A stretch of DNA of 64,000 nt from Paraescarpia echinospica (lineage: Eukaryota > Annelida > Polychaeta > Sabellida > Siboglinidae). Positions within the stretch are counted from its first letter, which is position 1, and every line of letters starts with the position of its first letter. This document shows positions 50,901-60,551 of the stretch, in pieces. The position numbers and the translations under genes were made by a program. Where the stretch lies: the NCBI GenBank assembly GCA_020002185.1, contig CM034534.1, positions 63,489,239-63,553,238 on the forward strand. The letters run 5' to 3'. The notes under the pieces are model-generated. The model worked only from the letters and a program-made list of their open reading frames with translations. It was not told the origin of the DNA and ran no database searches.

Positions 50901-53900
50901 TATGTTGTGGTTGAATAGATTCTAGCTGTATGTTGTGGTTGAATAGATTCTAGCTGTATGTTGTGGTTGAATAGATTCTAGTTGTATGTTGTGGTTGAAT
51001 AGATTCTAGTTGTATGTTGTGGTTGAATAGATTCTAGTTGTATGTTGTGGTTGAATAGATTCTAGCTGTATGTTGTGGTTGAATAGATTCTAGCTGTACG
51101 TTGTGGTTGAATAGATTCTAGCTGTATGTTGTGGTTGAATATATTCTAGCTGTATGTTGTGGTTGAATAGATTCTAGTTGTATGTTGTGGTTGAATAGAT
51201 TCTAGCTGTATGTTGTGGTTGAATAGATTCTAGTTGTATGTTTTGATTGAATAGATTCTAGTTGTATGTTGTGGTTGAATAGATTCTAGTTGTATGTTGT
51301 GGTTGAATAGATTCTAGTTGTATGTTGTGGTTGAATAGATTCTAGTTGTATGTTGTGGTTGAATAGATTCTAGTTGTATGTTGTGGTTGAATAGATTCTA
51401 AGCTGTATGTTGTGGTTGGAATAGATTCTAGTTGTATGTTGTGGTTGAATAGATTCTAGTTGTATGTTGTGGTTGAATAGATTCTAGTTGTATGTTGTGG
51501 TTGAATAGATTCTAGTGTATGTTGTGGTTGAATAGATTCTAGCTGTATGTTGTGGTTGAATAGATTCTAGCTGTATGTTGTGGTTGAATAGATTCTAGTT
51601 GTATGTTGTGGTTGAATAGATTCTAGCTGTATGTTGTGGTTGAATAGATTCTAGTTGTATGTTGTGGTTGAATAGATTCTAGTTGTATGTTGTGGTTGAA
51701 TAGATTCTAGCTGTATGTTGTGGTTGAATAGATTCTAGTTGTATGTTGTGGTTGAATAGATTCTAGTTGTATGTTGTGGTTGAATAGATTCTAGTTGTAT
51801 GTTGTGGTTGAATAGATTCTAGTTGTATGTTGTGGTTGAATAGATTCTAGTTGTATGTTGTGGTTGAATAGATTCTAGTTGTATGTTGTGGTTGAATAGA
51901 TTCTAGTTGTATGTTGTGGTTGAATAGATTCTAGCTGTATGTTGTGGTTGAATAGATTCTAGCTGTACGTTGTGGTTGAATAGATTCTAGCTGTATGTTG
52001 TGGTTGAATATATTCTAGCTGTATGTTGTGGTTGAATAGATTCTAGTTGTATGTTGTGGTTGAATAGATTCTAGCTGTATGTTGTGGTTGAATAGATTCT
52101 AGTTGTATGTTGTGGTTGAATAGATTCTAGTTGTATGTTGTGGTTGAATAGATTCTAGCTGTATGTTGTGGTTGAATAGATTCTAGTTGTATGTTGTGGT
52201 TGAATAGATTCTAGTGTATGTTGTGGTTGAATAGATTCTAGCTGTATGTTGTGGTTGAATAGATTCTAGCTGTATGTTGTGGTTGAATAGATTCTAGTTG
52301 TATGTTGTGGTTGAATAGATTCTAGCTGTATGTTGTGGTTGAATAGATTCTAGCTGTATGTTGTGGTTGAATAGATTCTAGCTGTATGTTGTGGTTGAAT
52401 AGATTCTAGCTGTATGTTGTGGTTGAATAGATTCTAGCTGTATGTTGTGGTTGAATAGATTCTAGCTGTATGTTGTGGTTGAATATATTCTAGTTGTATG
52501 TTGTGGTTGAATAGATTCTAGTTGTATGTTGTGGTTGAATAGATTCTAGCTGTATGTTGTGGTTGAATAGATTCTAGCTGTATGCTGTGGTTGAATAGAT
52601 TCTAGTTGTATGTTGTGGATGAATAGATTCTAGTTGTATGTTGTGGTTGTGATTGACAGAAAGCGACTCAGGACCCGACTGTTTGTTCCTTCATGGTGGA
52701 GCCAGTGCAGGGTGAGGCGGGGGTCGTTGTCCCTGACAAAGGCTACATGCGTGGGGTCCGCGACATCTGCACTAAGAACAACGTCCTCTTTATTGCCGAT
52801 GAAGTACAGACAGGACTGGGCAGGACGGGAAAGTAGGTCACTGCTAACATGGCAACACAACATAAATAGGTCACTGCTACCATGGGAATACAGCACAAGT
52901 AGGTCACTGTTACCATGGCAACACAACACCAGCAGGTCACTGTTATCATGGCAACATAGCACGAGTAGGTCACTGCTACCATAGTAACAACATATGTAGG
53001 TCATTGCTACTATGGCAACACAACACAAATAGGTTAATGCGTGTGTCTCTAGCAATGTGTCTCTGTCAGTGTGTCTACAGCTATCAGTGTGTCTCTGTCA
53101 ATGTGTCTCCATCAATATGTCTTTGTCAATGTGTCTACAGCTATCATTGTGTCTCTGTCAATGTGTCTTTGTCAGTGTGTTTACAGCTATCATTATGTCT
53201 CTATCAATGTGTCTCTGTCAATGTGTCTCTATCAATATGTCTTTGTCAGTGTGTCTACAGCTATCAGTGTGTCTCTGTCAATGTGTCTACAGCTATCAGT
53301 GTGTCTCTGTCAATGTGTCTCTGTCAGTGTGTCTCTGTCAATGTGTCTCTATCGGTATGTCTCCATCAGTATGTCTCTGTCAATGTGTCTAGAGCTGTCA
53401 ATGTGTCTCTGTCAATATGTCTCTATCAATGTGTCTCTGTCAGTGTGTCTCTGTCAATGTGTCTCTATCAGTGTGTCTCTATCAGTGTGTTTCTGTCAAT
53501 GTGTCTCTATCATTGTGTCTCTATCAATGTGTCTCTGTCAATGTTGCTACTGGTGTGTCTGTTGTAGACGGCTGTGTGTTGACCATGAGGGAGTCAGGCC
53601 AGACATGGTGTTGCTGGGTAAGGCGCTGTCCGGTGGACTTTATCCGGTGAGTCCAGCCAACATTAACACCAGGATCAAGGCAATTAGGGCACAAACAACT
53701 TTCTGATTAAACTTTGGATTTGATCACTTATTTGAATTTACATAGACTGGAATGGTGGCGTAAAATTTGGGGTATGGTGGCGTAACATTTGGGGTATGTT
53801 GGTGTAACATTTAAAGGTATGGTGGCGTAACATTTGGGGTATGTTGGTGTAACATTTAGAGGTATGGTGGCGTAACATTTGGAGTATGTTGGTGTAACAT

Positions 53901-54827
53901 TTGGGGTGTGAGTGTGTTGCAGTGGTGTGGGTGTATTGCAGTGGTGTCAGTGTGTTGGAGTGGTGTGGGTGAGGTGGTGTGAGTGTGTTGGAGTGATGTG
54001 TGTGTGTTGGAGTAGTGTGTTGGAGTGGTGTCAGTGTGTGTTGGAGTGAGTGGTGTGGGTATGTTGCAGTGGTGTCAATATGTTCAAGTGGTGTGAGTGT
54101 GTTGCAATGGTGTGGTGAGTGGTGTGGGTGTATTACAGTGTAATGAGTGTGTTGGGAATGGTGTCAGTGTGTTGCAGTGGTGTGTTGCAATGGTGTGGTG
54201 TGAGTTGTTTGGAGTGAGTGGTGTGGGTGCATTACAGTGGTGTTGGTGGTGTGTTGGAGTAAGTGTTGTGAGTGTATTGCAGTGGTGTCAGTGTGTTGAT
54301 GTGGTGCCAGTGTGTTGCAATGGGGTGGTGTGAGTGGTTTGGAGTGAGTGGTGTGGGTGTATTGTATTGCAGTGAAGTGAGTGTGTTGGAGTGGTGTCAT
54401 TGTGTTGGAGTAGTGTCAGTGTGTTGAAGTGGTGTCAGTGTGTTGATGTGGTTTGAGTGTTGGAGTGGTGTGTGTTGAAGTGGTTGGAGTGGTGTCAGTG
54501 TGTTGGAGTGGTGTCAGTGTGTTGAAGTGGTGTCAGTGTGTTGATGTGGTTTGAGTGTTGGAGTGGTGTGTGTTGAAGTGGTTGGAGTGGTGTCAGTGTG
54601 TTGGTGTGGTGTAATCATCTGGAGTGGGGTCAGTGTGTTGGAGTAGTGTGTTGCAGTGGTGTCTTTTGGAGTGGTGTGCTGGAGTGGTGTAATCACCTGG
54701 AGTGGTGTGGCAGGTGTCGGCAGTGCTGGCAGATGATGACGTGATGTTGACGATCTTGCCCGGTGAACACGGCTCAACCTACGGAGGTAACGCGCTGGGA
54801 TCACGCATAGCGATTGAAGCCCTCAAG
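41816..54827 (+). CDS. OAT: Ornithine aminotransferase, mitochondrial (six coding exons; 3' end missing)
   Basis: OAT is a PLP enzyme of the mitochondrial matrix that converts ornithine and 2-oxoglutarate to glutamate-5-semialdehyde and glutamate, linking the urea cycle to proline and glutamate. Six exons join in phase (1,1,0,2,0,0) to 327 codons that align co-linearly with animal OAT. Visible landmarks: an Arg/Ser-rich presequence without acidic residues (about 1-30), [39 protein letters not shown], the PLP-ring Asp in FIADEVQTG (D252), the Schiff-base Lys in [12 protein letters not shown] (K281) and GSTYGGN. These residues correspond to human D263 and K292. About 110 C-terminal residues are missing; their exons would lie in or beyond the 1000-N gap. 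No frameshift or stop occurs in the six exons, so the gene looks functional. Confidence 0.95.
41982..42163 (+). repeat. Splice-motif minisatellite, left part (intron 1)
   Basis: From about 42048, roughly three to four 32-bp units each contain TGTTTCAG|GCATG|TAAGT, an acceptor-like and a donor-like motif a few bases apart. The same array resumes at 48200 after two transposon insertions. Confidence 0.8.
42164..43055. mobile_element. MITE-like DNA transposon (892 bp) with TA target duplication
   Basis: Terminal inverted repeats of about 23 bp: left CCGTACATTTCCGTG, right end reverse complement CCGTAAATTTTTGTG, both continuing TATAATAC. The element is bounded by TA on each side (42162-42163, 43056-43057). 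The empty site is recognisable: flanks CAGGCATG-TA and TA-AGTG rejoin into the minisatellite word CATGTAAGTG. Subterminal TATAATA(C/T)GCACCCCGACTTTTGA occurs near both ends. No transposase frame. TA duplication suggests the Tc1/mariner-pogo superfamily. Confidence 0.75.
43390..44492 (+). pseudogene. LINE ORF1 protein, one frameshift and one nonsense
   Basis: The N-terminal part (43390-44247) contains [20 protein letters not shown] and [15 protein letters not shown], a helical domain recurrent in invertebrate LINE ORF1 proteins. [17 protein letters not shown] and a Ser/Thr-rich linker ending in basic residues follow. The C-terminal domain continues in another frame from about 44250 ([10 protein letters not shown], then TGA at 44280-44282, then [10 protein letters not shown] and [14 protein letters not shown]) to the stop at 44492. 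It presumably bound element RNA. ORF2 starts 3 nt later. Confidence 0.7.
44496..44835 (+). pseudogene. LINE ORF2, start of the APE endonuclease domain
   Basis: The frame from the ATG reads [24 protein letters not shown] (catalytic Glu context) and [12 protein letters not shown], the first third of an APE-type endonuclease. It runs into unrelated AT-rich sequence at about 44830, so the catalytic Asp-Asn and SDH motifs are missing. Confidence 0.75.
44836..45995. other. Foreign sequence interrupting LINE ORF2
   Basis: About 1.15 kb of AT-rich DNA without LINE coding replaces the second half of the endonuclease. It ends with a two-copy repeat of a unit of about 60 bp containing GACCATTCCA.TCCACCCAC (45912-46000). 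Terminal repeats or a target duplication are not obvious; it could be an insertion or a deletion-rearrangement. Confidence 0.45.
45996..48083 (+). pseudogene. LINE ORF2, linker and reverse transcriptase, multiply frameshifted
   Basis: Successive pieces read [33 protein letters not shown] and [17 protein letters not shown] (linker), then [11 protein letters not shown] and [15 protein letters not shown] (RT 1-2, near 46880-46980). After these come [12 protein letters not shown] (motif A, near 47127), [15 protein letters not shown] (motif C, near 47415, aspartates intact) and [10 protein letters not shown] (near 47625). The C-terminal domain ends at 48083. At least four frame changes or stops (46324, 46789, 47265, 47580) make it inactive. 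Confidence 0.82.
48201..48518 (+). repeat. Splice-motif minisatellite, right part (intron 1)
   Basis: About nine or ten units of 27-37 bp carry TGTTTCAGGCGTGTAAGTG-like words up to the real acceptor TGTTTCAG at 48511-48518. Each unit contains both an acceptor-like CAG and, usually, a donor-like GTAAGT. Confidence 0.85.
48519..48743 (+). CDS. OAT: OAT coding exon 2 (residues 56-131)
   Basis: 225 nt, phase 1 to phase 1, acceptor TTTCAG and donor ACGG|GTGAGT. It encodes the conserved [43 protein letters not shown] and KVLPMNT blocks of the large-domain entrance. Confidence 0.95.
48727..48905 (+). repeat. Tandem copies of the exon 2/intron 2 junction
   Basis: The last 16 exonic bases (CTGCCCATGAATACGG) plus GTGAGTGGTGA and about 15 further bases recur four more times in intron 2, each with ATGAATAYKGGTGAGT or a decayed form. 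The original donor is the first copy. Confidence 0.85.
48906..49737. other. Rest of OAT intron 2
   Basis: AT-rich unique DNA without recognised features. The acceptor is GTCATCAG at 49730-49737. Confidence 0.5.
49738..49961 (+). CDS. OAT: OAT coding exon 3 (residues 131-205)
   Basis: 224 nt, phase 1 to phase 0. It encodes [37 protein letters not shown] and [15 protein letters not shown] is the block that contains the aromatic residue stacking on PLP in the family. Donor GAT|GTAAGT. Confidence 0.95.
49931..50470 (+). repeat. Tandem copies of the exon 3/intron 3 junction
   Basis: The exonic end CCCTTCAATGACCTCGACG...CTTGAT plus donor GTAAGTCATC is repeated about a dozen times into intron 3 with shortening. 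Words such as CCCTTCAATGACCTTGATG and TGATGTAAGTCAT recur to about 50470. Many copies keep an intact GTAAGT. Confidence 0.88.
50705..52648 (+). repeat. 28-bp minisatellite, about 70 copies (intron 3)
   Basis: The unit contains TTGAATAGATTCTAGTTGTA with T/C variants (TAGTTG/TAGCTG). Higher-order duplication is visible, because runs of variant units including GTACGTTGTG and AATATATTC recur around 51090-51150 and 51960-52015. It ends about 10 bp before exon 4. Confidence 0.95.
52660..52832 (+). CDS. OAT: OAT coding exon 4 (residues 206-263)
   Basis: 173 nt, phase 0 to phase 2, acceptor ATTGACAG and donor GGAAA|GTAGGT. It encodes [23 protein letters not shown] and [15 protein letters not shown]. 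Asp252 pairs with the PLP pyridine nitrogen in this family. Confidence 0.95.
52830..53040 (+). repeat. Tandem array seeded at the exon 4 donor
   Basis: About six copies of a 33-bp unit, AGTAGGTCACTGCTACCATG plus a GCAACACAACAC segment. The first copy contains the real donor GTAGGT, and several later copies repeat it. Confidence 0.85.
53041..53550 (+). repeat. 12-bp-type array ahead of exon 5
   Basis: About forty degenerate copies of GTGTCTCTGTCA and CTATCAAT words form a long pyrimidine-rich tract leading up to the acceptor at 53567. Two frames stay open for 111-211 codons with Val-Ser-Leu-Cys repeats; these are artefacts. Confidence 0.9.
53568..53646 (+). CDS. OAT: OAT coding exon 5 (residues 263-289, PLP lysine)
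   Basis: 79 nt, phase 2 to phase 0, acceptor CTGTTGTAG and donor CCG|GTGAGT. It encodes [12 protein letters not shown] and [14 protein letters not shown]281 is the Schiff-base lysine. Confidence 0.95.
53750..54712 (+). repeat. Two GT-rich arrays filling intron 5
   Basis: 53750-53905: five or six copies of a GGTATGGTGGCGTAACATTT unit. 53905-54712: many degenerate copies of GGTGTCAGTGTGTTGGAGT, running to the acceptor GTGTGGCAG of exon 6. Confidence 0.88.
54714..54827 (+). CDS. OAT: OAT coding exon 6 (residues 290-327)
   Basis: 114 nt, phase 0 to phase 0, donor CAAG|GTGAGG. It encodes [25 protein letters not shown] and RIAIEALK. The following exon, expected to begin near the family's VL(E/R)EE block, is not found before the gap. 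Confidence 0.95.
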
Positions 54828-54979
54828 GTGAGGCTCACTCATTGGTTACATATTAATGCTTCATTGAATGTTTGTAGAAGCTTTAATTGTGTTAATGATA
54901 ATAAATTACTGACTTTACTGTGTGAGTGAATTAAAATGTATAACTGTTCCCCTGGTAAGTCTACTCTATAAATTTGTGA

Positions 54980-57900
54980 TCTACTCTGTTTGATTCACTT
55001 TGTGTGATCTCATCTATAAGTGTGTGATCTATTCTGCTAGTGTGTGATCTACTACTGGCAGTATGTACTGTATGTGTGTGATCTGTTCTGCTAGTGTGTG
55101 ATCTACTACTGGCAGTATGTACTGTATGTGTGTGATCTATTCTGCTAGTGTGTGATCTACTACTGGCAGTATGTACTGTATGTGTGTGATCTATTCTGCT
55201 AGTGTGTGATCTACTACTGGCAGTATGTACTGTATGTGTGTGATCTATTCTGCTAGTGTGTGATCTACTACTGGCAGTATGTACTGTATGTGTGTGATCT
55301 ATTCTGCTAGTGTGTGATCTACTACTGGCAGTATGTACTGTATGTATGTGTGATCTATTCTGCTAGTGTGTGATCTACTACTGGCAGTATGTACTGTATG
55401 TGTGTGATCTATTCTGCTAGTGTGTGATCTACTACTGGCAGTATGTACTGTATGTGTGTGATCTATTCTGCTAGTGTGTGATCTACTACTGGCAGTATGT
55501 ACTGTATGTGTGTGATCTATTCTGCTAGTGTGTGATCTACTACTGGCAGTATGTACTGTATGTGTGTGTGATCTATTCTGCTAGTGTGTGATCTACTACT
55601 GGCAGTATGTACTGTATGTGTGTGATCTGTTCTGCTAGTGTGTGATCTACTACTGGCAGTATGTACTGTATGTGTGTGATCTATTCTGCTAGTGTGTGAT
55701 CTACTACTGGCAGTATGTACTGTATGTGTGTGATCTATTCTGCTGGTGTGTGGGTCTACTACTGGCGGTATCCTTGCTTTCAACGTGAATTATTTCTGCT
55801 TTGGTGTGTGATCTACTACTGGCGGTATGTACTGTATATTAGTGATCACCATTCTGCTGGTGTGATCTACTACTGGCAGTATGTACTGTATGTGTGTGAT
55901 CTATTCTGCTAGTGTGTGATCTACTACTGGCAGTATGTACTGTATGTGTGTGATCTGTTCTGCTAGTGTGTGATCTACTACTGGCAGTATGTACTGTATG
56001 TGTGTGATCTGTTCTGCTAGTGTGTGATCTACTACTGGCAGTATGTACTGTATGTGTGTGATCTATTCTGCTAGTGTGTGATCTACTACTGGCAGTATGT
56101 ACTGTATGTGTGTGTGTGTGATCTGTTCTGCTAGTGTGTGATCTACTACTGGCAGTATGTACTGTATGTGTGTGATCTGTTCTGCTAGTGTGTGATCTAC
56201 TACTGGCAGTATGTACTGTATATGTGTGATCTATTCTGCTAGTGTGTGATCTACTACTGGCAGTATGTACTGTATGTGTGTGATCTGTTCTGCTAGTGTG
56301 TGATCTACTACTGGCAGTATGTACTGTATGTGTGTGATCTATTCTGCTAGTGTGTGATCTACTACTGGCAGTATGTACTGTATGTGTGTGATCTATTCTG
56401 CTAGTGTGTGATCTACTACTGGCAGTATGTACTGTATGTGTGTGATCTGTTCTGCTAGTGTGTGATCTACTACTGGCAGTATGTACTGTATGTGTGTGAT
56501 CTGTTCTGCTAGTGTGTGATCTACTACTGGCAGTATGTACTGTATGTGTGTGATCTATTCTGCTAGTGTGTGATCTACTACTGGCAGTATGTACTGTATG
56601 TGTGTGTGATCTATTCTGCTACTGTGTGATCTACTACTGGCAGTATGTACTGTATGTGTGTGATCTGTTCTGCTAGTGTGTGATCTACTACTGGCAGTAT
56701 GTACTGTATGTTTGATCTATTCTGCTAGTGCGTGATGTACTACTGGCAGTATGTACTGTATGTGTGTGATCTATTCTGCTAGTGTGTGATCTACTACTGG
56801 CAGTATGTACTGTATGTGTGTGATCTATTCTGCTAGTGTGTGATCTACTACTGGCAGTATGTACTGTATGTGTGTGATCTATTCTGCTAGTGTGTGATGT
56901 ACTACTGGCAGTATGTACTGTATGTGTGATCTATTCTGCTAGTGCGTGATGTACTACTGGCAGTATGTACTGTATGTGTGTGTGATCTCTATTCTACTTG
57001 CTGGTGGTAATGAGTCTGCTACTGGCCGGTATGTGCTGTATGTGTGTGATCTGTTCTGCACAGGTGTGGTGATCTACTGGCAGTATGTACTGTATGTGTG
57101 TGATCTATTCTGCTAGTGTGTGATCTACTACTGGCAGTATGTACTGTATGTGTGTGATCTATTCTGCTAGTGTGTGATCTACTACTGGCAGTATGTACTG
57201 TATATGTGTGATCTATTCTGCTAGTGTGTGTGATCTACTACTGGCAGTATGTACTGTATGTGTGTGATCTATTCTGCTAGTGTGTGATCTACTACTGGCA
57301 GTATGTACTGTATGTGTGTGATCTATTCTGCTAGTGTGTGATCTACTACTGGCAGTATGTACTGTATGTGTGTGTGTGATCTGTTCTGCTAGTGTGTGAT
57401 CTACTACTGGCAGTATGTACTGTATGTGTGTGATCTATTCTGCTAGTGTGTGATCTACTACTGGCAGTATGTACTGTATGTGTGTGATCTATTCTGCTAG
57501 TGTGTGATCTACTACTGGCAGTATGTACTGTATGTGTGTGATCTATTCTGCTAGTGTGTGATCTACTACTGGCAGTATGTACTGTATGTGTGTGATCTAT
57601 TCTGCTAGTGTGTGATCTACTACTGGCAGTATGTACTGTATGTGTGTGATCTATTCTGCTAGTGTGTGATCTACTACTGGCAGTATGTACTGTATGTGTG
57701 TGATCTATTCTGCTAGTGTGTGATCTACTACTGGCAGTATGTACTGTATGTGTGTGATCTGTTCTGCTAGTGTGTGATCTACTACTGGCAGTATGTACTG
57801 TATGTGTGTGATCTATTCTGCTAGTGTGTGATCTACTACTGGCAGTATGTACTGTATGTGTGTGATCTATTCTGCTAGTGTGTGATCTACTACTGGCAGT

Positions 57901-58013
57901 ATGTACTGTATGTGTGTGATCTGTTCTGCTAGTGTGTGATCTACTACTGGCAGTATGTACTGTATGTGTGTGATCTATTCTGCTAGTGTGTGATCTACTA
58001 CTGGCAGTATGTA
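54980..58013 (+). repeat. 54-bp minisatellite, about 55 copies to the gap (intron 6)
   Basis: The unit is GTGTGATCTATTCTGCTAGT plus GTGTGATCTACTACTGGCAG plus TATGTACTGTAT. The two halves share GTGTGATCTA, so the unit arose from an older shorter duplication. Diverged units cluster near 55740-55870 and 56990-57075. Because 54 is divisible by 3, the minus strand stays open (HTASSRSHTSRIDHTHTV), which is an artefact. Confidence 0.97.
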
Positions 58014-59013
58014 NNNNNNNNNNNNNNNNNNNNNNNNNNNNNNNNNNNNNNNNNNNNNNNNNNNNNNNNNNNNNNNNNNNNNNNNNNNNNNNNNNNNNNN
58101 NNNNNNNNNNNNNNNNNNNNNNNNNNNNNNNNNNNNNNNNNNNNNNNNNNNNNNNNNNNNNNNNNNNNNNNNNNNNNNNNNNNNNNNNNNNNNNNNNNNN
58201 NNNNNNNNNNNNNNNNNNNNNNNNNNNNNNNNNNNNNNNNNNNNNNNNNNNNNNNNNNNNNNNNNNNNNNNNNNNNNNNNNNNNNNNNNNNNNNNNNNNN
58301 NNNNNNNNNNNNNNNNNNNNNNNNNNNNNNNNNNNNNNNNNNNNNNNNNNNNNNNNNNNNNNNNNNNNNNNNNNNNNNNNNNNNNNNNNNNNNNNNNNNN
58401 NNNNNNNNNNNNNNNNNNNNNNNNNNNNNNNNNNNNNNNNNNNNNNNNNNNNNNNNNNNNNNNNNNNNNNNNNNNNNNNNNNNNNNNNNNNNNNNNNNNN
58501 NNNNNNNNNNNNNNNNNNNNNNNNNNNNNNNNNNNNNNNNNNNNNNNNNNNNNNNNNNNNNNNNNNNNNNNNNNNNNNNNNNNNNNNNNNNNNNNNNNNN
58601 NNNNNNNNNNNNNNNNNNNNNNNNNNNNNNNNNNNNNNNNNNNNNNNNNNNNNNNNNNNNNNNNNNNNNNNNNNNNNNNNNNNNNNNNNNNNNNNNNNNN
58701 NNNNNNNNNNNNNNNNNNNNNNNNNNNNNNNNNNNNNNNNNNNNNNNNNNNNNNNNNNNNNNNNNNNNNNNNNNNNNNNNNNNNNNNNNNNNNNNNNNNN
58801 NNNNNNNNNNNNNNNNNNNNNNNNNNNNNNNNNNNNNNNNNNNNNNNNNNNNNNNNNNNNNNNNNNNNNNNNNNNNNNNNNNNNNNNNNNNNNNNNNNNN
58901 NNNNNNNNNNNNNNNNNNNNNNNNNNNNNNNNNNNNNNNNNNNNNNNNNNNNNNNNNNNNNNNNNNNNNNNNNNNNNNNNNNNNNNNNNNNNNNNNNNNN
59001 NNNNNNNNNNNNN
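58014..59013. other. Assembly gap, exactly 1000 N
   Basis: A fixed-length scaffold gap of unknown true size. The left edge is inside the 54-bp array, the right edge inside a Polinton polymerase gene. Any predicted protein spanning it is meaningless. Confidence 1.
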
Positions 59014-60175
59014 ATTGCCCCGGGATTCTCGTACGACAAGTACATGAAAGCGTACGTTTGCGAGGTCACCAAAGGTCACTTCCCGTACGAATACATGGAC
59101 AGCTTGGAGAGACTCGACGACACTACTCTACCTCCCAAAGAGGCCTTCTTCAGTCGACTGAAGAACGAGGGTATATCCGACGACGACTACACACGATGTC
59201 GGGAGCCATGGCGAGACAACGACTTCGAGACGTTGCGGGACTTTCTCATCTTGTACAACAACAGGGACGTCGTGACGTTTATGGACGCCATCGCCAAGCA
59301 GTTTGACTTCTACCGGCAACGCGGTCTCGATATGTTCAAAAAAGGGATCAGTATACCTGGTTTGACCTTGTCCTACCTGTTCAACTACGTGCCGGAGAAG
59401 ATCTTTACGCTCTTCAACGAGACGAACAAGGACGTCCATCAGCTCGTCAGAGAGAACATCGTCGGAGGGCCGCAACTCATATTCACTACACATCACGAGA
59501 AGGGGGTCACGAAGATACGTCGGAACGACTACGGAGATGCGGATCGAACATGTCAGTCCATTGTCGGCTATGATGCAAACGCTCTCTATCTGTGGACGTT
59601 ATCACAAGAGACACCGACGGGATGGTATCGCTGTCCGCTGTTCGAGTACTGCGAAACCGATAGGGACAGCTCTGGCCGGAGAGTCCGTCGACGACCTCGT
59701 GACCCCTGCACTGCGCGAACACTACTTTCGTCACCGCTCCGAATGGCTACCGTCCGAATGTTGCGCCGATCATCAGAACGAGTACGTGTGCTGTCGATTG
59801 GCCGGACGTCCGTGCGGCGGCACCGGGACGTGTTGCACGGCACGCAGGGCGTACGACAAGAGAACAACGGGTCTCTTCAAGGTCGAATGGTCCGGCGACT
59901 GTTTCCTGGGTCTGTGCAGCAAGACCTATTATTGTTCGGGTTCCGTCGATCAATACAGCACCAAGGGATTGAACAAACGACTTAACACCATCGACAAGCA
60001 GGCGTTCCTGGACGTGCTGACCAATCGTCGGAGCGGGAGCGGAAAGAACCGCGGGTTCCGGGTGAATCACTCGTCCGTGATGACGTACACCCAGGAACGT
60101 GCGGCGTTGACCTACTTCTACGCCAAGTGCGTGTTCCACGAGGACGGAGTCAACACGGGTCCAGTGGACGTGTAA
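59014..60175 (+). pseudogene. Polinton family B DNA polymerase, 3' part with internal deletion
   Basis: The frame enters from the gap. Residues counted from 59014: DFLILYNNRDV (about 77-87), the exonuclease III motif Y-x3-D; GISIPGLTLSYLF (about 111-123); and IVGYDANALYLW (about 183-194), polymerase motif A with its catalytic Asp (D187, nt 59572). The frame breaks near 59660 and resumes from 59672 as LAGESVDDLVTPALREHYF. It continues with AYDKRTTGLFKVEWSGD, LCSKTYYC, STKGLNKR and VMTYTQERAALTYFY to the TAA at 60173. Motifs B and C are absent, so several hundred codons are missing at the junction. This is the C-terminal region of a polymerase normally exceeding 1000 residues. It cannot be active. 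Confidence 0.9.
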
Positions 60176-60355
60176 CGACGACAATCGATTGCCGTGTATG
60201 CCGAACCACTGCTGACACGATGAGGAAACGCGCCCCTACGTCAGATGGGGTTAGAGGCGCCTCTAGCTGTCACGCGGTTAGTAGGCAGAAACTAGACACA
60301 CACAAAAATAACACTATTCAGACAGATGTCACGCAATCGATAGTCATAGTGCACC

Positions 60356-60436
60356 ATGTCACGGACGCGAGCAGTCGTAGTAGTAGCACTAGTGGGAACA
60401 GTCGGAGTGTACGTCTTGTACGTCTTGTTGTGTTAG
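60356..60436 (+). CDS. Possible 26-residue membrane microprotein of the Polinton
   Basis: ATG to TAG encoding a basic start (MSRTRA) and one hydrophobic segment (VVVVALVGTVGVYVLYVLLC). Position between polymerase and ATPase is compatible with a small Polinton gene, but it is too short for homology and could be a remnant of a longer membrane protein. The remaining 60176-60550 shows nothing else recognisable. Confidence 0.25.
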   Translation: MSRTRAVVVVALVGTVGVYVLYVLLC

Positions 60437-60551
60437 TTTCCCTTCCTTCGTTCCTCGTGGTGTGGTGGTGGAAGTATCATCGTCGTATCTGACGACACAG
60501 TGGACAACGCGACATTGTCGAACGTGACCACAAACAGCTACTAGAACACGC

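Noticed and set aside
53004..53706. Overlapping 111-211-codon frames rich in Val-Ser-Leu-Cys
   Set aside because: They translate the 12-bp array in OAT intron 4; the real coding piece in this region is the short exon at 53568-53646.
55517..57900. Minus-strand 18-residue repeat protein (HTASSRSHTSRIDHTHTV)
   Set aside because: The 54-bp unit length keeps any frame open; units with indels elsewhere break it, and no start, signal or flanking coding sequence exists.
57346..59985. Frames of 350-650 codons crossing the N gap
   Set aside because: Open only because N is translated as X. The true parts are the 54-bp array on the left and the polymerase on the right.
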